From the NCBI RefSeq assembly GCF_014042355.1, contig NZ_JACEZU010000005.1, forward strand, positions 1 to 64,000: 64,000 nt of DNA, given 5' to 3'. This document shows positions 33,124 through 44,458 of this stretch, piece after piece (position 1 is the first letter of the stretch; the number at the start of each line of letters is the position of its first letter). A program made the translations under genes and the position numbers. The notes under the pieces were generated by a model. It saw nothing but the letters and a program-made list of their open reading frames with translations, was not told the origin of the DNA and made no database searches. The stretch is from Rugamonas apoptosis. GTDB taxonomy: Bacteria > Pseudomonadota > Gammaproteobacteria > Burkholderiales > Burkholderiaceae_D.

Positions 33124-34302
33124 TCAGACCACTTCGAACAGGCCGGCGGCGCCTTGGCCGCCGCCGATGCACATGGTCACGACCACGTATTTGACGCCGC
33201 GGCGTTTGCCTTCGATCAGGGCATGGCCCGTCAGGCGGGCGCCCGACACGCCGTAGGGGTGGCCAACGGCGATCGCGCCGCCGTTCACGTTCAGGCGGTC
33301 CATGGGGATGCCCAGCTTGTCGGCGCAGTACAGCACTTGCACGGCGAACGCTTCATTCAATTCCCACAGGCCGATGTCGGCCACAGACAGGCCAGCCTGC
33401 TTGAGCAGCTTGGGAATGGCGAACACGGGGCCGATGCCCATTTCGTCCGGTTCGCAACCGGCCACGGCGAAGCCGCGGAAGATGCCCAGCGGTTGCAAGC
33501 CCTTGGCGGCGGCCGTCTTGGCGTTCATCACGACAGCCATCGAGGCACCATCCGAGAACTGGCTGGCATTGCCGGCGCTGATCACGCCGCCGGGCACGGC
33601 GCTGCGGATCTTGGACACGGCTTCATAGGTGGTGTCGGCACGGATACCTTCGTCGGCCGAGATGGTCACTTCGCGGCTCAGCAGCATGCCGCTGGCCTTG
33701 TCGGCCACGCCCATCACGGTGGTCATGGGCACGATCTCGGCGTTGAACAGGCCGGCGGCCTGGGCGGCGGAGGCGCGCTGCTGGCTTTGCACGCCGTATT
33801 CATCCTGGCGCTCGCGGCTGATGTTGTAGCGCTTGGCCACGGTTTCCGCCGTCTGCAGCATGGGCCAGTAGATTTCCGGCTTGTGTTCGGACAACCAGAC
33901 TTCCTTATACATATGCAGGTTCATTTCCTGCTGCACGCAGGAGATCGATTCCACACCGCCGGCCGCGTAGATGTCGCCTTCGCCGGCGATGATGCGCTGC
34001 GCCGCCAGCGCGATGGTCTGCAGGCCCGACGAGCAGAAACGGTTGACCGTCATGCCGCCCGTGGTGACGGGACAGCCGGCGCGGATAGCGATCTGGCGCG
34101 CGATATTGCCGCCGGTGGCGCCCTCAGGATTGGCGCAACCCACCAGCACGTCTTCCACTTCACCCGCTTCGATGTTGGCGCGGGCGATGGCCGCCTGCAA
34201 CGCATGGCCGCCCAGGGTGGCGCCGTGGGTCATGTTGAACGCGCCTTTCCACGATTTGGCCAGGGCGGTGCGGGCGGTCGATACGATGACGGCATCTATC
34301 AT
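33124..34302 (-). CDS. Acetyl-CoA acyltransferase (thiolase)
   Basis: 392 residues. The nucleophile Cys is in [12 protein letters not shown], the second motif is [19 protein letters not shown] with the active His, and the third is [14 protein letters not shown]. It cleaves 3-ketoacyl-CoA to acetyl-CoA. The ATG at 34302 has AGGAG ten bases upstream; an in-frame extension to 34482 is rejected because homology begins here. A candidate operator lies about 100 bp upstream. It is first in the acyl-CoA gene run and divergent from the MHS transporter. Confidence 0.93.
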   Translation of the reverse strand: MIDAVIVSTARTALAKSWKGAFNMTHGATLGGHALQAAIARANIEAGEVEDVLVGCANPEGATGGNIARQIAIRAGCPVTTGGMTVNRFCSSGLQTIALAAQRIIAGEGDIYAAGGVESISCVQQEMNLHMYKEVWLSEHKPEIYWPMLQTAETVAKRYNISRERQDEYGVQSQQRASAAQAAGLFNAEIVPMTTVMGVADKASGMLLSREVTISADEGIRADTTYEAVSKIRSAVPGGVISAGNASQFSDGASMAVVMNAKTAAAKGLQPLGIFRGFAVAGCEPDEMGIGPVFAIPKLLKQAGLSVADIGLWELNEAFAVQVLYCADKLGIPMDRLNVNGGAIAVGHPYGVSGARLTGHALIEGKRRGVKYVVVTMCIGGGQGAAGLFEVV

Positions 34303-34398
34303 GTGAGTCTCCTGATGGGTAGTGTTTTTTGAGCCGCGCGCGCACCCCATGGCGGCCGCGGTGATTGCTGCGATGAAGGTAAGAATAGCATATTTTAG

Positions 34399-34409
34399 TA
34401 CGACCGTTC
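34399..34409 (+). promoter_or_regulatory. Shared 11-bp operator-like word upstream of the thiolase gene
   Basis: TACGACCGTTC lies in the 288-bp gap between the thiolase and MHS-transporter genes. The same 11-mer occurs on the minus strand at 41760-41770 upstream of the fadB-type gene. Its core AACGGTCGTA is a near-palindrome (AACG-N2-CGTW), the style of TetR-family sites. No such regulator gene is in the window. Confidence 0.45.
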
Positions 34410-34590
34410 GCAAATTTTTCGACATCCGGACGATCATACTTTTTTGCGGAAATGTTGTAAGCTTGACGTAAGTTTGGTGCAAGCTTGCCGTAAGGTTAAG
34501 CGCTCAGACTGAAACCATGCTGACAATGTTGTATTCCGTCAGCTAATGTAGAACAACATAAAAAAGCACAATAAAATCAGGAGACTAATC

Positions 34591-36294
34591 ATGGCAGTTT
34601 CATCCGGCACCAACGCCGATCTGCGCAAATCGCCTCCCAAGGCTGGCGCGATCACCCCGGAGGAGCGCAAGGTCATCTTCGCGTCCTCGCTGGGCACCAT
34701 CTTCGAATGGTACGACTTTTACCTGTACGGTTCGCTCGCTTCCATCATCGCCAAGCAGTTCTTCATCGGCGACCCGACCACCACCTTCATCTTCGCCCTG
34801 CTCGCGTTCGCGGCCGGCTTCATCGTGCGCCCGTTCGGCGCGCTGGTGTTCGGCCGCCTCGGCGACATGATAGGCCGCAAATACACCTTCCTGATCACCA
34901 TCCTGATCATGGGCGGCTCCACCTTTATTGTCGGCCTGCTGCCCGGCTATGGAGCGATCGGCATCGCCGCGCCCATCATCCTCGTCTCGCTACGCATCCT
35001 GCAAGGGCTGGCGCTGGGCGGCGAGTATGGCGGCGCCGCCACCTACGTGGCCGAGCATGCGCCGCACGGCAAGCGCGGCGCGTTCACCTCGTGGATCCAG
35101 ACCACGGCCACGCTGGGCTTCTTCCTGTCGCTGCTGGTGATCCTGGGTACCCGCAAGGCCATCGGCGAGGACGCCTTCAACGCCTGGGGCTGGCGCGTGC
35201 CGTTCCTCGTATCCGTGCTGCTGCTGGGCATCTCCGTGTGGATCCGGCTGTCGATGAATGAATCGCCCGCCTTCGCCCGCATGAAAGCGGAAGGCAAGAC
35301 TTCCAAGGCCCCGCTGAGCGAAGCGTTCGGCCAATGGCGCAACCTGAAGATCGTCGTGCTGGCCCTGATCGGGCTGACCATGGGCCAGGCCGTCGTGTGG
35401 TACACGGGCCAGTTCTACGCCCTGTTCTTCATGCAGCAGACGCTCAAGATCGACATCGTCAACGCCACCCTGATGATCGCCGTGGCGCTGGCGCTGGCCA
35501 CGCCGTTCTTCATCTTCTTCGGCACCCTGGCGGACAAGATCGGCCGCAAGTACATCATCCTCGGCGGCTGCCTGCTGGCCGCCGCCACCTACATGCCGCT
35601 GTTCGGCGCGCTGACCCACTACGGCAATCCGGCGCTGGAAGCGGCGCTGAAGAACTCGCCCGTGACGGTGGTGGCTGATCCGGCGTCCTGCCACTTCCAG
35701 TTCAACCTGACGGGCCAGAAAAAATTCCCATCGTCGTGCGACATCGCCACCGGCCTGTTGTCGAACAGCTCGGTCGCCTACACCAAGGTGGATGCGCCTG
35801 CTGGTTCTATCGCTGTGATCAAGATCGGCGACAAGGAAATCCCATCGTTCAACGCCGTCATGACCCCAGACGGCCTGAACTTCAATGCCGACAGCAAGAA
35901 AGCGGAAGCGGCGCTGAAGAAGGATGCGGCCGCCGCCGTCAAGGCCGCCGGCTATCCGGCCAAGGCGGATGAAGACCAGATCAACCGTCCAATGATGGTG
36001 CTGATCCTGTTCATCCTGGTGGTCTACGTGACGATGGTCTACGGCCCGATCGCCGCCATGCTGGTGGAAATGTTCCCAACCCGGATACGCTACACCTCCA
36101 TGTCCCTGCCCTACCACATCGGCAATGGCTGGTTCGGCGGCCTGCTGCCCACCACCGCGTTCGCGCTGGTGGCATTCAAAGGCGACATCTACTACGGCCT
36201 GTGGTATCCAATCGTGATCGCCCTGGTCACGGTGGTGATCGGCGCCCTGTTCGTCAAGGAAACGCGCGACAACGACATCTACGCGGCCGACTGA
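34591..36294 (+). CDS. MHS-family major facilitator transporter
   Basis: 567 residues with 12 predicted membrane segments. FGRLGDMIGRKYTFL is the MFS loop 2-3 motif, and SSLGTIFEWYDFYLYGSLA is the opening of the metabolite:H+ symporter family (proline/betaine, shikimate, dicarboxylates). A soluble insertion of about 118 residues (about 345-463) with two Cys lies in a loop of the C-terminal half; a similar insertion is known in betaproteobacterial members. The substrate is unknown. Its context between acyl-CoA genes suggests a carboxylic acid. AGGAG precedes the ATG. Confidence 0.88.
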   Translation: MAVSSGTNADLRKSPPKAGAITPEERKVIFASSLGTIFEWYDFYLYGSLASIIAKQFFIGDPTTTFIFALLAFAAGFIVRPFGALVFGRLGDMIGRKYTFLITILIMGGSTFIVGLLPGYGAIGIAAPIILVSLRILQGLALGGEYGGAATYVAEHAPHGKRGAFTSWIQTTATLGFFLSLLVILGTRKAIGEDAFNAWGWRVPFLVSVLLLGISVWIRLSMNESPAFARMKAEGKTSKAPLSEAFGQWRNLKIVVLALIGLTMGQAVVWYTGQFYALFFMQQTLKIDIVNATLMIAVALALATPFFIFFGTLADKIGRKYIILGGCLLAAATYMPLFGALTHYGNPALEAALKNSPVTVVADPASCHFQFNLTGQKKFPSSCDIATGLLSNSSVAYTKVDAPAGSIAVIKIGDKEIPSFNAVMTPDGLNFNADSKKAEAALKKDAAAAVKAAGYPAKADEDQINRPMMVLILFILVVYVTMVYGPIAAMLVEMFPTRIRYTSMSLPYHIGNGWFGGLLPTTAFALVAFKGDIYYGLWYPIVIALVTVVIGALFVKETRDNDIYAAD

Positions 36295-36314
36295 GTTTCA
36301 GCGCCGCACACTAG

Positions 36315-36341
36315 AAAGCCGCCAGCGATGGCGGCTTTTTT
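36315..36341 (+). terminator. Intrinsic terminator after the MHS transporter
   Basis: AAAGCCGCC and GGCGGCTTTTTT pair around AGCGAT, directly downstream of the transporter stop; the stem ends in a run of T. Confidence 0.8.
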
Positions 36342-36358
36342 GCATCCGGGAGCCGCAT

Positions 36359-39328
36359 TCACACGCTGGTCACCGCATCCGCGCCATGCTCCAGTTGCTG
36401 CTGCCGGAACGCCTCGGCGATGCAACGCCGCAGCCCTTCGTCGTCCCACGGCTTGGTGAAGAAGCGGTAGATGGCGCCACGGTTGATGGCGTCGATCACC
36501 GATTCCAGGTCGGCATAACCGGACAGGATCAAACGTATCGTCTCCGGATACAGATCCTTGACCTTGGCCAGGAATTCCGTACCGCTCATTTCCGGCATGC
36601 GCTGGTCGGACATCACCACGTGCACTTCGTTGACGGCCAGCAGTTGCAGCGCTTCGGCGGCCGAGGTGGCCAGCAGCAGCTTGTAGCCATCGGGCCGCAG
36701 CGCCCGCGCCAGCGCGCGCACGATGTTGGGCTCGTCGTCCAGGATCAGCAGCGTGCGCTGGCTGCGGTCGGCCGGCAGCAGCAGCCGCTTGCCATCCGTC
36801 AGCAGCTGGGCGAAGGCTTCGCCCGACAGCGCCTTGCTGAAATGGTTGCCCTGCATCTGGTCGCACAGGCGCCGGCGCAGGTAATTCATCTGCCCCTCAG
36901 TCTCGACGCCCACCGCGATCACGCTCACGTGCATGCTGTGGGCCAGGCCGATCACGGCGTTGCAAATGGCCGCGTCGTCGGGCGAGGTGGTGACGTCGCG
37001 CACGAAGGAACGGTCGATCTTCAAATGGCTGATGGGGAAGCGCTTGAGGTAGGACAGCGAGGAATAGCCGGTGCCGAATTCGTCCAGCGTCACGCCCACC
37101 CCCATCTGCGCCAACTGCTTGAGGATGCCGGCCGCTGCCGCCACATCGTGCATGACGGCGCTTTCCGTCATCTCCAGTTCCAGCATGCGCGCTGTCAGGC
37201 CATTGTCGGCCAGCGCCTTGCGCACCACCTCAACCAGGCCGGGCTGGTGGAACTGGCGCGCCGACAGGTTGACGGCCACCGTGGGCACGGCCAGCCCCGC
37301 CTTGCGCCAGCGCGCCAGTTGCGCGCACACGTGGCCGATGGCCCATTCCCCCAGCGGCAGCACCAGGCCCGTTTCCTCGGCCAGCCGGATGAATTCGTTG
37401 GGCGCCACCATGCCACGGGTGGGGTGGCGCCAGCGCATCAACGCCTCCGCGCCCGTGATGGCACCGTTGACCAGGCTCACCTGGGGCTGGTAGTGCATCA
37501 GCAGCTCGCCCTTTTGCAGCGCCTGGCGCAAGTCGGCCTCCATGGCGAAGCGGTCCGCCATGCGCGCGTTCATGGCGGGCGCGAAGAAGCGGAAGGTGTT
37601 CCCGCCCGCCTGCTTGGCGTCCTGCATGGCCAGGTCGGCCAGGCGCAACAAGTCGCCCGCGACGGCGCCATCGTCCGGGTACAGGCTGATGCCCAGCGAC
37701 GCCAGGGGGCGCACCTGCGCCGGTCCGCTCGGCAGCGCCTCGGCCAGCCGCCCCACGATGGCGGTGGCCACCACGGCGGCATCGGCGCCTGCTTCCAGGT
37801 TTTGCAGCATTACAACGAATTCATCGTTGCCGGGGCGCGCCACGAGATTGCCCTCGCCCGCGATACTCTGCAACAGCTGCGCCACTTCCACCAGCATGGT
37901 GTCGCCCACCTTGTGGCCCAGGTTGTCGTTCACTTCCTTGAAACGGTCCAGGTCCACGAACAGCGCCGCCAGCCGTTTGCCGTCGGCGTCGGCCGCGGCC
38001 GCCAGGCGCGGCAGCGCATCCTCGAGGGTGGCGCGGTTGGGCAGGCCGGTAAGCTCGTCGTAATTGGCGCGCCGTTCCAGCAACTGCTCGGCACGCTGGC
38101 GGGCGGCCAGCTCGCGGTAGCGCGCCATGCCGGCCGCCAGTATGTGACTCAGTTCCTGCAACAGCGCCAGTTCGTCTTCATTGCAGGGACTGGCATCGCT
38201 GGCGTAGACGGCCAGCACGGCCAACACTTCGCCACCGTGCAGCAGCGGCACGGCGATGCAGCTGACCAGGTTGCGCATCACCAGCCCACCGCGCCAGGTG
38301 GCGAACGCGGGCGCGTCGGCCATGTCGCGCACCACCTGCGGTTTTTTCAGCAGGATGGCGCCACCGCAAGCGGCGTGGCGGCGCAAATCCTGGCCCCAGC
38401 TCAGGTGCAAGCCCTCGAAGAATTCGCGGTCGATGCCGGCGTGGGCCGCCAGTTCGATGCTGTGGTCGGCGTCCTGGCGCGCGTAGCCTATCCATGCCGC
38501 GCGGTAGCCACCCGTCTCGACCAGGCCGGAACAGAAGCCGGCCAGCATGGTTTCCTCGCTGGCGCCGCTGGCCAAGGCCTGGCTGCTGGCCGCGTGCAGC
38601 ACGGCGGACCGTTCCAGCACGGCGATCCGGCTTTCGAGCTCGTGCCGAAGCTGCGAATTGTGGCGGGCGTCGAGCATGAGGTCGTTGACGGCCACCACCA
38701 GCACGTCGAATTCGTTCTTGCTGTCAGGTTCGAGGCGCGACGGGATCTTGCCTTCCGCGATATCGCGCGCGAAGGCGATGCAGTCGCTCAAGGTAATGTA
38801 CATGCCGCGCGCGATGCCGTAGGCCAGCACCATGCCCAGCGTGAGCGCCAGCGCCGGGGCCAGCACCAGTACCACGCTGGACAAGGCGCGCTGCTGGCGC
38901 AGGTTCGCTTCCATGCCGGCACTGGCGTCGGTGGCGTGCTGGGTCAGCATCGCCAGGCGCGCGGCCAGCTTGTCGGGCGGGGCATCATAACTGAGCACGC
39001 CGATATCGAGCGCTTCCTGCCGCAGCGCGTCGGAGGCCAGGGGGGCCGCGCTGCGCATGTTGTTGCGCACTTCTTCGGTGGCGGACTTCCAGCCTTCCGG
39101 CGTGGCCCCGGCGCCGGCCAAGGCGGCGCTGCTGCGCAAGGCCAGTTCGACGATCCGGGCATCGTGGTCCAGATAGGCGCCCATGGTGGCCGCCATGCGT
39201 TCGTGGATCAGCAGCGATACCACGGCCGCCAGCACGGCCGGCACCACCAGCGCGGAAAAGCAGATCAGCAGCCGGGCGCGCAGGCTGAGCCGGTTGATAT
39301 CGTTACGGGGTTTGGAGGCTTCAGCCAT
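36359..39328 (-). CDS. Membrane GAF-GGDEF-EAL-REC protein with degenerate catalytic motifs
   Basis: 989 residues. Two membrane segments (about 20-40 and 150-175) with a periplasmic part, then HAMP and GAF domains (about 235-400), GGDEF (about 415-575), EAL (about 590-840) and a C-terminal receiver (about 855-975). The GGDEF motif reads GNDEF. In the EAL domain EAL itself is intact, but DDFGTG is DEFGTG and the AEGVET motif is AVGVET, which removes a Glu thought to act as the general base. It is probably a c-di-GMP sensor rather than an enzyme, although activity is not excluded. The receiver keeps Asp (VMSDQRMP) and Lys (FTKPW). The ATG at 39328 is used; an upstream TTG is weak. Confidence 0.85.
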   Translation of the reverse strand: MAEASKPRNDINRLSLRARLLICFSALVVPAVLAAVVSLLIHERMAATMGAYLDHDARIVELALRSSAALAGAGATPEGWKSATEEVRNNMRSAAPLASDALRQEALDIGVLSYDAPPDKLAARLAMLTQHATDASAGMEANLRQQRALSSVVLVLAPALALTLGMVLAYGIARGMYITLSDCIAFARDIAEGKIPSRLEPDSKNEFDVLVVAVNDLMLDARHNSQLRHELESRIAVLERSAVLHAASSQALASGASEETMLAGFCSGLVETGGYRAAWIGYARQDADHSIELAAHAGIDREFFEGLHLSWGQDLRRHAACGGAILLKKPQVVRDMADAPAFATWRGGLVMRNLVSCIAVPLLHGGEVLAVLAVYASDASPCNEDELALLQELSHILAAGMARYRELAARQRAEQLLERRANYDELTGLPNRATLEDALPRLAAAADADGKRLAALFVDLDRFKEVNDNLGHKVGDTMLVEVAQLLQSIAGEGNLVARPGNDEFVVMLQNLEAGADAAVVATAIVGRLAEALPSGPAQVRPLASLGISLYPDDGAVAGDLLRLADLAMQDAKQAGGNTFRFFAPAMNARMADRFAMEADLRQALQKGELLMHYQPQVSLVNGAITGAEALMRWRHPTRGMVAPNEFIRLAEETGLVLPLGEWAIGHVCAQLARWRKAGLAVPTVAVNLSARQFHQPGLVEVVRKALADNGLTARMLELEMTESAVMHDVAAAAGILKQLAQMGVGVTLDEFGTGYSSLSYLKRFPISHLKIDRSFVRDVTTSPDDAAICNAVIGLAHSMHVSVIAVGVETEGQMNYLRRRLCDQMQGNHFSKALSGEAFAQLLTDGKRLLLPADRSQRTLLILDDEPNIVRALARALRPDGYKLLLATSAAEALQLLAVNEVHVVMSDQRMPEMSGTEFLAKVKDLYPETIRLILSGYADLESVIDAINRGAIYRFFTKPWDDEGLRRCIAEAFRQQQLEHGADAVTSV

Positions 39329-39538
39329 GATGCCAGACTCGCATGCGAACTTCCCCTCAAGTATGGGTGGGAGCGATGAATCTGTGGCCAGTCTTACATG
39401 ATTTTTACGGTGGGACAATGGCGCGAGGGCAAGCGCCTGTGTTTCCGCCGCCGTTGTCCAAACGCGGCAACACTAGCGGCATGGAAGCCGCGCCGTGCTG
39501 GCGCGCAGGCTGGGAAACGGGAAACGGAAATGGAAAGC

Positions 39539-39598
39539 AAAAAAACGGGACCGTGGCATGGCGCCCGTCCCGGCGCGGGCCACCCAGGCGGGTGGCCC
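39539..39598 (-). terminator. Tandem hairpins and U-tract after the fadB-type gene
   Basis: Perfect GGGCCACCC-AGGC-GGGTGGCCC (39577-39598) lies next to the gene end, followed on the minus strand by CGGGAC/GTCCCG (39546-39572) and a T-run (A7 on the + strand, 39539-39545). A purine-rich stretch (GGGAAACGGGAAACGG, about 39512-39527) follows. Confidence 0.7.
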
Positions 39599-39609
39599 GA
39601 TCTGCTTGC

Positions 39610-41697
<2,088 letters not shown>

Positions 41698-41759
41698 GTC
41701 TCTTCCTTGTTGTGTGGGTAACGGGCTTGCTGCAAAAATCTAACTATACCCCAGAAAAA

Positions 41760-41770
41760 GAACGGTCGTA
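41760..41770 (-). promoter_or_regulatory. Shared operator-like word upstream of the fadB-type gene
   Basis: On the minus strand this reads TACGACCGTTC, identical to 34399-34409. About 17 bases downstream on the minus strand is TATAGT, a possible -10 element; the word would then overlap the -35 region, fitting a repressor site. A distance of about 65 bp to the start codon is consistent. Confidence 0.45.
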
Positions 41771-41908
41771 TTATTTTTTTTGTTTGCGCGTGGAGGGCAG
41801 CGGAGATTGTAAGCCAGTGCCGTAGTGTACGTATAATCAATATTGCTGAAACGGGATGGCGGCGCCCTGTCGCCATCGCCACTCAACCACACAAGACTAG
41901 GGAAAACG

Positions 41909-42484
41909 ATGGCGATATTGATATTGGGACTGGTGCTGTTTCTGGGCGTGCATTCCGTGCGCATCGTGGCCGACGACTGGCGCACCGCCACGCGCGCGCG
42001 ACTGGGTGCCGCGAAGTGGAAGGCGGGCTACAGCCTGTTGTCGCTGGCGGGATTCATTGTGCTGGTGTGGGGATTCGGCCTGGCCCGGCAAAACCCGGTG
42101 GTGCTGTGGACGCCGCCTGTCGCCATGCGTCATGTGGCCGGTTTGCTGACGGCGCTAGCCTTCATCCTGTTGACGGCAAAGGACATTCCCCACAACGGCA
42201 TCAAGGCCCGGCTGCACCATCCGATGGTGCTGGGCGTGAAAGTATGGGCGCTGGCCCACTTGCTGGCCAACGGCAAACTGCATGACGTGGTGCTGTTTGG
42301 CAGCTTCCTGCTGTGGGCCATCCTCAGCTTCCGGGCCGCACGGCGGCGCGATATCGCCGAAGGGACGGTCTATCCGGCCGGTACAACGGGCGCGACCGTG
42401 ACCACGGTGGTGGCCGGGCTGGCCGGCTGGGCCGTGTTCGCCTTCCTGCTGCACGGCTGGCTGATCGGCGTACGGCCCTATTGA
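41909..42484 (+). CDS. nnrU: NnrU-family membrane protein
   Basis: 191 residues with about five membrane segments: AILILGLVLFLGVHSVRIVADDW at the start, WKAGYSLLSLAGFIVLVWGFG, and the family-type HHPMVLGVKVWALAHLLANG in the middle. NnrU is associated with nitric oxide/denitrification genes in some proteobacteria, but it is also widespread without them and its biochemical role is unclear. No denitrification genes are adjacent. AGGGAAAACG precedes the ATG; it is divergent from the fadB-type gene. Confidence 0.87.
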   Translation: MAILILGLVLFLGVHSVRIVADDWRTATRARLGAAKWKAGYSLLSLAGFIVLVWGFGLARQNPVVLWTPPVAMRHVAGLLTALAFILLTAKDIPHNGIKARLHHPMVLGVKVWALAHLLANGKLHDVVLFGSFLLWAILSFRAARRRDIAEGTVYPAGTTGATVTTVVAGLAGWAVFAFLLHGWLIGVRPY

Positions 42485-42539
42485 TGGCGGCGCCCCGGCT
42501 GTCGGGCCGGGGCGCTTGCATCAAGCGGTGGGAACCTTG

Positions 42540-44189
42540 TCAAGCGGTGGGCAGCTTGTGGTTCTTGTAGTGTTCCCGCAACTTATTCTTCTGTACCTTG
42601 CCGGTCGCGCCCAGCGGCAAGGCATCGGCGAACACCACGTCATCCGGCGTCCACCATTTGGCGATCTTGCCCTCGTAGAACGCCAGTAACTCATCGCGGC
42701 TGACATCCTGGGCGGGCCGGCGCACGACGACCAACAACGGCCGTTCATCCCATTTCGGATGGTAGATCCCGATGCAGGCCGCCTGCATGACGGCAGGATG
42801 GGCCATGGCTATGTTTTCCAGGTCGATCGTGCTTATCCATTCACCGCCGGACTTGATCACGTCCTTGCTGCGGTCGGTGATCTGCATGTAGCCGTCGGGA
42901 TCGATGGTGGCCACGTCGCCGGTCGGGAACCAGCCGTCCTGCAGCACATCGCCGCCCTCGTCCTTGAAATAGCGGCTGATGATCCACGGCCCCTTGACCA
43001 GTAAGTGGCCATAGCCGACGCCATCCCACGGCAATTCCTTGCCATCGTCGTCCACGATCTTCATGTCCACACCGAAGATGGCGTGGCCCTGCTTTTGCAG
43101 GATCTTGCGCTGCTCCTCCTTCGGCAAGTCCTTGTGCTTGCTCGACAACACGCAAGCCGTGCCCAGCGGCGACATTTCCGTCATGCCCCAGGCGTGCACC
43201 ACTTCCACGCCAAAATCATCGATCAGCGTGTTCATCATGGCGGGAGGACAGGCCGAACCGCCAATCACGGTGCGGCGGAAAGTGGAGAACTTCAGCTTGT
43301 TCTGCAAGGCGTGGTTGATCAAGCCCAGCCAGACGGTCGGCACACCGGCCGACATGGTCACGCGCTCGCTCTCGAACAGTTCGTACAGGGATTTGCCGTC
43401 CAGTGCCGGTCCCGGGAACACCATTTTGGCGCCCGTCAGCGGTACGGAGTATGGCAAGCCCCAGGCGTTGACGTGGAACATGGGCACCACCGGCAATACC
43501 GTGTCGTGCGAGGTGACGTTGAGCGCATTCGGCAAGGCCGACGCATAGGCGTGCAGCACGGTGGAGCGATGGGAATACAGCGCGCCCTTGGGATTGCCCG
43601 TGGTGCCGGAGGTGTAGCACAGCGTGGCGGCGGAATTTTCGTCGAACAGCGGCCAGGTGTAGTCATCCGAGTGCGAATTGATCAGATCTTCGTAGCACAT
43701 CAGGTTGGGGATCTTGCTGTCGGCCGGCATGTGGGCGCGGTCCGTCATCAAGACATAGCCCTTGATCATCTTGCAGTGGGCCGCCACCATCTCGACGGCG
43801 GGCAGGAAGGTCAGGTCGAAGAACAGCAACTGGTCTTCCGCATGATTGATGATGTAGGCCACCTGCTCCGGATGCAGCCGCGGATTAATGGTGTGCAATA
43901 CGGCGCCGGAACCGGACACGGCGTAGTACGCTTCCAGGTGCCGATAGCCATTCCAGGCCAAGGTCGCGATCCGTTCGCCCATCTTCACGCCCAGGCCCTG
44001 CAAGGCGTTGGCCAGCCGGCGCGAACGTTGGTGACATTCGCGGAAGGTATAGCGGTGCAGATCGCCTTCGACCCGGCGCGAGACGATCTCGGCACCGCCA
44101 TTGTGGCGCGAAGCGAATTCGACAATACTGGAAATCAGCAACGGCTGGTTCATCATTTGCCCCATGACGGGGCTTTGCGGATAGGACAT
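42540..44189 (-). CDS. AMP-forming acyl-CoA ligase
   Basis: 549 residues. ATP/AMP motifs are [17 protein letters not shown] and the later [27 protein letters not shown]. It is close to the medium/long-chain fatty-acid CoA ligases and the methylthiopropionyl-CoA ligase group. It activates a free acid to its CoA ester, feeding the beta-oxidation genes nearby. CAGGAG lies before the ATG at 44189, so the longer frame to 44402 is not used. An inverted repeat (TTCAA-GT-TTGAA with flanking GCG/CGC, 44215-44233) lies 26 bp upstream and could be an operator. Confidence 0.9.
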   Translation of the reverse strand: MSYPQSPVMGQMMNQPLLISSIVEFASRHNGGAEIVSRRVEGDLHRYTFRECHQRSRRLANALQGLGVKMGERIATLAWNGYRHLEAYYAVSGSGAVLHTINPRLHPEQVAYIINHAEDQLLFFDLTFLPAVEMVAAHCKMIKGYVLMTDRAHMPADSKIPNLMCYEDLINSHSDDYTWPLFDENSAATLCYTSGTTGNPKGALYSHRSTVLHAYASALPNALNVTSHDTVLPVVPMFHVNAWGLPYSVPLTGAKMVFPGPALDGKSLYELFESERVTMSAGVPTVWLGLINHALQNKLKFSTFRRTVIGGSACPPAMMNTLIDDFGVEVVHAWGMTEMSPLGTACVLSSKHKDLPKEEQRKILQKQGHAIFGVDMKIVDDDGKELPWDGVGYGHLLVKGPWIISRYFKDEGGDVLQDGWFPTGDVATIDPDGYMQITDRSKDVIKSGGEWISTIDLENIAMAHPAVMQAACIGIYHPKWDERPLLVVVRRPAQDVSRDELLAFYEGKIAKWWTPDDVVFADALPLGATGKVQKNKLREHYKNHKLPTA

Positions 44190-44214
44190 CGACACTCCTG
44201 GAGAGATTGGACTT

Positions 44215-44233
44215 GCGTTCAAGTTTGAAACGC
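44215..44233. promoter_or_regulatory. Inverted repeat upstream of the acyl-CoA ligase gene
   Basis: GCGTTCAA and TTGAAACGC are near-perfect inverted arms around GT, 26 bp before the start codon. The structure is seen; no regulator is named. Confidence 0.3.
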
Positions 44234-44458
44234 CGCCCGGAAATCCGTCAATGCATTTCAATGTTGCATTGCAATAAACATCCTGACCTGTGGCGTCTTG
44301 TGCGTTACCGAATGTAAGCGGCATGCGTTTTTGCGCCGCGCCCCAATAGAATTGGCGCTGTGGGGTAAAATCCAACAGCCTTTTTTGTATACCTATGACC
44401 ATCGACTGGAATTACCATTACTGCCGCTAAACTGCCGCTGGACAATTCATTTGCGTCC

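Noticed and set aside
28984..34332. A 1782-codon open frame on the + strand
   Set aside because: It is the mirror frame of six well-supported minus-strand enzymes and has no homology, as often happens in GC-rich DNA.
36386..39379. A 997-codon + strand frame opposite the GGDEF-EAL protein
   Set aside because: Shadow frame without recognisable domains.
39329..39418. TTG start adding 30 residues to the GGDEF-EAL protein
   Set aside because: The extra part is polar, poorly conserved in type and without a ribosome site; the ATG at 39328 is simpler.
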